NCBI GenBank assembly: GCA_910589415.1
Contig: OU342638.1
Location: 37,173,579-37,237,578, forward strand
Origin: Malachius bipustulatus
Taxonomy: Eukaryota > Arthropoda > Insecta > Coleoptera > Melyridae
Reading direction: 5' to 3'
DNA length: 64,000 nucleotides
Numbering within the stretch: position 1 is the stretch's first letter; the number at the start of each line of letters is the position of its first letter. The position numbers were made by a program, and so were the translations under genes. This document shows, piece by piece, positions 61,962 to 64,000 of the stretch. The notes beneath the pieces are model-generated. The model was not told where the DNA came from. It saw nothing but the letters and a program-made list of their open reading frames with translations, and did not search any database.

Positions 61962-63455
61962 TTAATCCAAGATATTCAAATGACTTTTATCGTACACCCT
62001 GTACCTGGGATTAGTGATTTTTTGATACGTAGGAATTATGTTCAATTTTTTAATCGTACTACCACTGGGATGATTCGTACTGCCACTGGGATGATTAGTT
62101 GAAACACTGCCACCGGTGCTGGTACTGGCGCCAGTAAAACTCATTCCCAACCCCTTCTTCAACAAGCTTCCCCCATCCCTGACACCCAAAGTCCTCTCCA
62201 TCACCACATCATCCCCCGTCACGTTTTGCTCCTCCTTCAGCTTCGACCTGTTCAAACTGAACTTCCTCACCACAACTTTCGAGTCTCTACAGACATCCTC
62301 CATCACATTCTGCTCCTTCTTCACACCTCCGTACACTCGAATCTTCGGGTCCCTTTCCATCTTTATCTCGTTCGCGCTTTTTAAAGGCGTCACGTACATG
62401 GTACTCATTTCGGGGTAGTCGAACGTGTTCGAATCCGATCCGGAACCGGACCTGTCCGCCGTTTTCGAACTCTTCGCTTTGTGGGCGCCGCTGTAGGTCT
62501 TGGAGGCGGGGTACTTCCTCTTGAGCTGGGCTCGGGCGTGGATGTCTCTGCCCAGGATTAGCGTTTTTATGTCCGCCGGCATCTCCTCGATCTCGTACAT
62601 CGCGTCGTGCGGACTCGTCCCGAAGAAGTTCCTGATCTTCGTGTCCGCTTCGTAGTTCAAGAGAACTTGAACCATCGTCACTGGAAAAAATTTGAGAGGT
62701 AAGGGGATGAGAACGGGACAACTGATTGAAGGGTGGTACTTACGGTCGAAATTCTCGGCCGCGTGGAAAAGGGCCGTACGACCCGATTTCAAGTCTCGAG
62801 TGTTCACTTTCGCTTTGTGCTCCAGGAGGGTTTGAGCCAGGTGCACTTTCTGTGTCATCGCACATAACATTAACGGTGTGAAACCTGTGAAAATAAGATC
62901 CCATTATTTATTATTACATCCAGAACTGTCAGATGTCAGTGTTATAATATTCCTTCTATTTCTGGTCTGTCAGTGATAAATAGAAATGTCATTGTCATAT
63001 AACTTTCTTAGTATAATCATTTTAATGTCATCTGACTCGGTTTTTCAGGTGTCTAATTCTCTGCTATTGTTCCAGAGAGTGAAGTCTTATCCAATTTTGT
63101 GTGTGTGTGTGTGTGTGTGTTGACTACCTCCTCCATTACAGTAATAATTGAAAAAAAAAATGAGAATAAATAAAGCTTTCTCGCTTTCTCAATCAAAGCG
63201 AGATTAGAGCTGACTGAATGTACAAGTTTGTGAAGGTCATTAAAGAAACAAAGAAGAAGAACCTACGTCTGTCATTAAAAAGTCACTGTCATAACCTATA
63301 ATTATTATTGCCAACAACATTGTTTTATTACAAATTTCACATTTCTTCACCACTCTCCCTAAAAAAAATGACTAAAAATCTGTTGAATTGTTATTAGACA
63401 AGAAAAAACTCTCTGACTGAACATTGAATATGACACTGACTGAACATTGAATATG

Positions 63456-63554
<99 letters not shown>

Positions 63555-64000
63555 CAGGCAGACAGGCAGGCAGGCAGACAGACAGACAGACAGAGACAGA
63601 GAGGGGAAATCAAACAATGTCAAATATGTGAGAATATCTAGAAATATCAATCTACCCTCATTAGACAGTATAAAACTACAAACTGTCATAATTTGAAACT
63701 ACAAACCTCGTGAATACCCCTATTACAAATTTCTCATTTCTCTACCTAAATCTCTAAAGCAAAATGACCGAAAGGATAATAATTAGATCTAGAAATGTCA
63801 AAATTCAACTCACCCTCGAAATTAAACGAATCGATATCGAAATTTACCCTGTTGGCCTCCTCCAGCAAGCAATTCAAGACCCTCCCTCGGTTATTCTCGA
63901 CGGCCAGATGAAGGACGTTATTACCCTCGCTGTCCTTCACTCCTAAATCGGCCTTGTACCTGAGCAGCTGTATAATGTTTTCATTGGAGATATCGTTAAG
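61962..64000 (-). CDS. Ankyrin-repeat protein, I-kappa-B-like (C-terminal part)
   Basis: Three exons are visible: 64000-63814 (open at the window edge), 62884-62744 and 62680-61962, together 348 codons in phase. Three to four ankyrin repeats come first: KDSEGNNVLHLAVENNRG, GFTPLMLCAMTQKVHLAQTL with KVNTRDLKSGRTALFHAAEN, and TMVQVLLNYEADTKIRNFFG with TSPHDAM. A long tail follows, basic and Ser/Thr-rich (KRKYPASKTYSG, STSTGGSVSTNHPSGS). Insertions between repeats and a nuclear-style tail resemble the BCL3/NFKBIZ/charon group of atypical I-kappa-B proteins, which co-regulate NF-kappa-B factors; this assignment is tentative because the N-terminal part is outside the window. Confidence 0.7.
63098..63121. 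repeat. (GT)n microsatellite
   Basis: About 12 GT units in the large intron of the ankyrin gene. Confidence 0.95.
63460..63605. repeat. (GA)n followed by GGCA/GACA repeats
   Basis: About 47 GA units (63460-63553) run into (GGCA)n and (GACA)n at 63554-63605. The stretch lies in the ankyrin gene intron; a pair of 20-base direct repeats (TGAACATTGAATATGACAC) lies just before it at 63418-63458. Confidence 0.95.

Noticed and set aside
63372..63689. Ser-Leu and Glu-Arg repeat frames
   Set aside because: Translation of the GA microsatellite.

Overview
This window is nuclear DNA from an insect. Genes are interrupted by short phase-consistent GT-AG introns (mostly about 45-100 bases), intergenic DNA is AT-rich and full of small inverted-repeat transposons, and the protein set is animal and arthropod in character (a pasiflora-type septate junction protein, ZAD-type zinc finger, Mnt, MAN1, RPB9). 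A holometabolous insect, possibly a beetle, is my inference; no marker in the window fixes the order. All gene models below were joined by hand from splice sites and checked for phase.

Layout: 1-4546 (+) 3' part of a large unrecognised disordered protein; 5498-6954 (-) pasiflora-like four-TM protein; 9078-10217 (+) mitochondrial tryptophanyl-tRNA synthetase; 13451-15552 (-) Mnt; 19321-21692 (-) Brd7/9; 22530-28755 (-) a tandem triplet of C2H2 zinc-finger genes, the middle one broken by a frameshift; 29311-29877 (+) RPB9; 30024-31426 (-) ZAD zinc finger; 31950-32785 (-) ALKBH2; 33949-34462 (+) POP5; 34598-34993 (-) Roc2/RNF7; 36301-37617 (+) a protein joining a membrane segment, a SWIM finger and a YqaJ-type nuclease; 37701-38087 (-) Yae1; 38617-40861 (-) phosphoglucomutase; 42499-44394 (+) Cep89-like coiled coil; 45901-about 49800 (-) a near-intact LINE; 51252-52684 (+) FIBP; 56843-60788 (+) MAN1/LEMD3; 61962-64000 (-) C-terminal part of an ankyrin (I-kappa-B-like) protein running off the right edge.

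Most genes are unrelated housekeeping genes packed closely, often head to head (zinc-finger copy 3/RPB9, ALKBH2/POP5, Roc2/YqaJ, Pgm/Cep89). Several 5' regions carry an NRF-1-type palindrome (GCGCATGCG) joined to a second motif (ATCGGCRCT), and perfect CRE palindromes (TGACGTCA) occur about eight times, mostly upstream of genes. They may be general promoter elements of this species.

Mobile DNA: the LINE has ORF1 and ORF2 in one frame separated by a single TAG; a hAT-like miniature family has three copies (one only a 64-base palindrome with its target duplication); there is a mariner-like MITE with TA duplication, two other MITE families, 5'-truncated LINE tails between the zinc-finger copies, and a tRNA-derived SINE with a 12-base target duplication in a MAN1 intron. 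The least expected items are the LINE's in-frame stop, the membrane-SWIM-YqaJ protein, the two in-phase 3' ends of the pasiflora-like gene, and the promoter motif pair.
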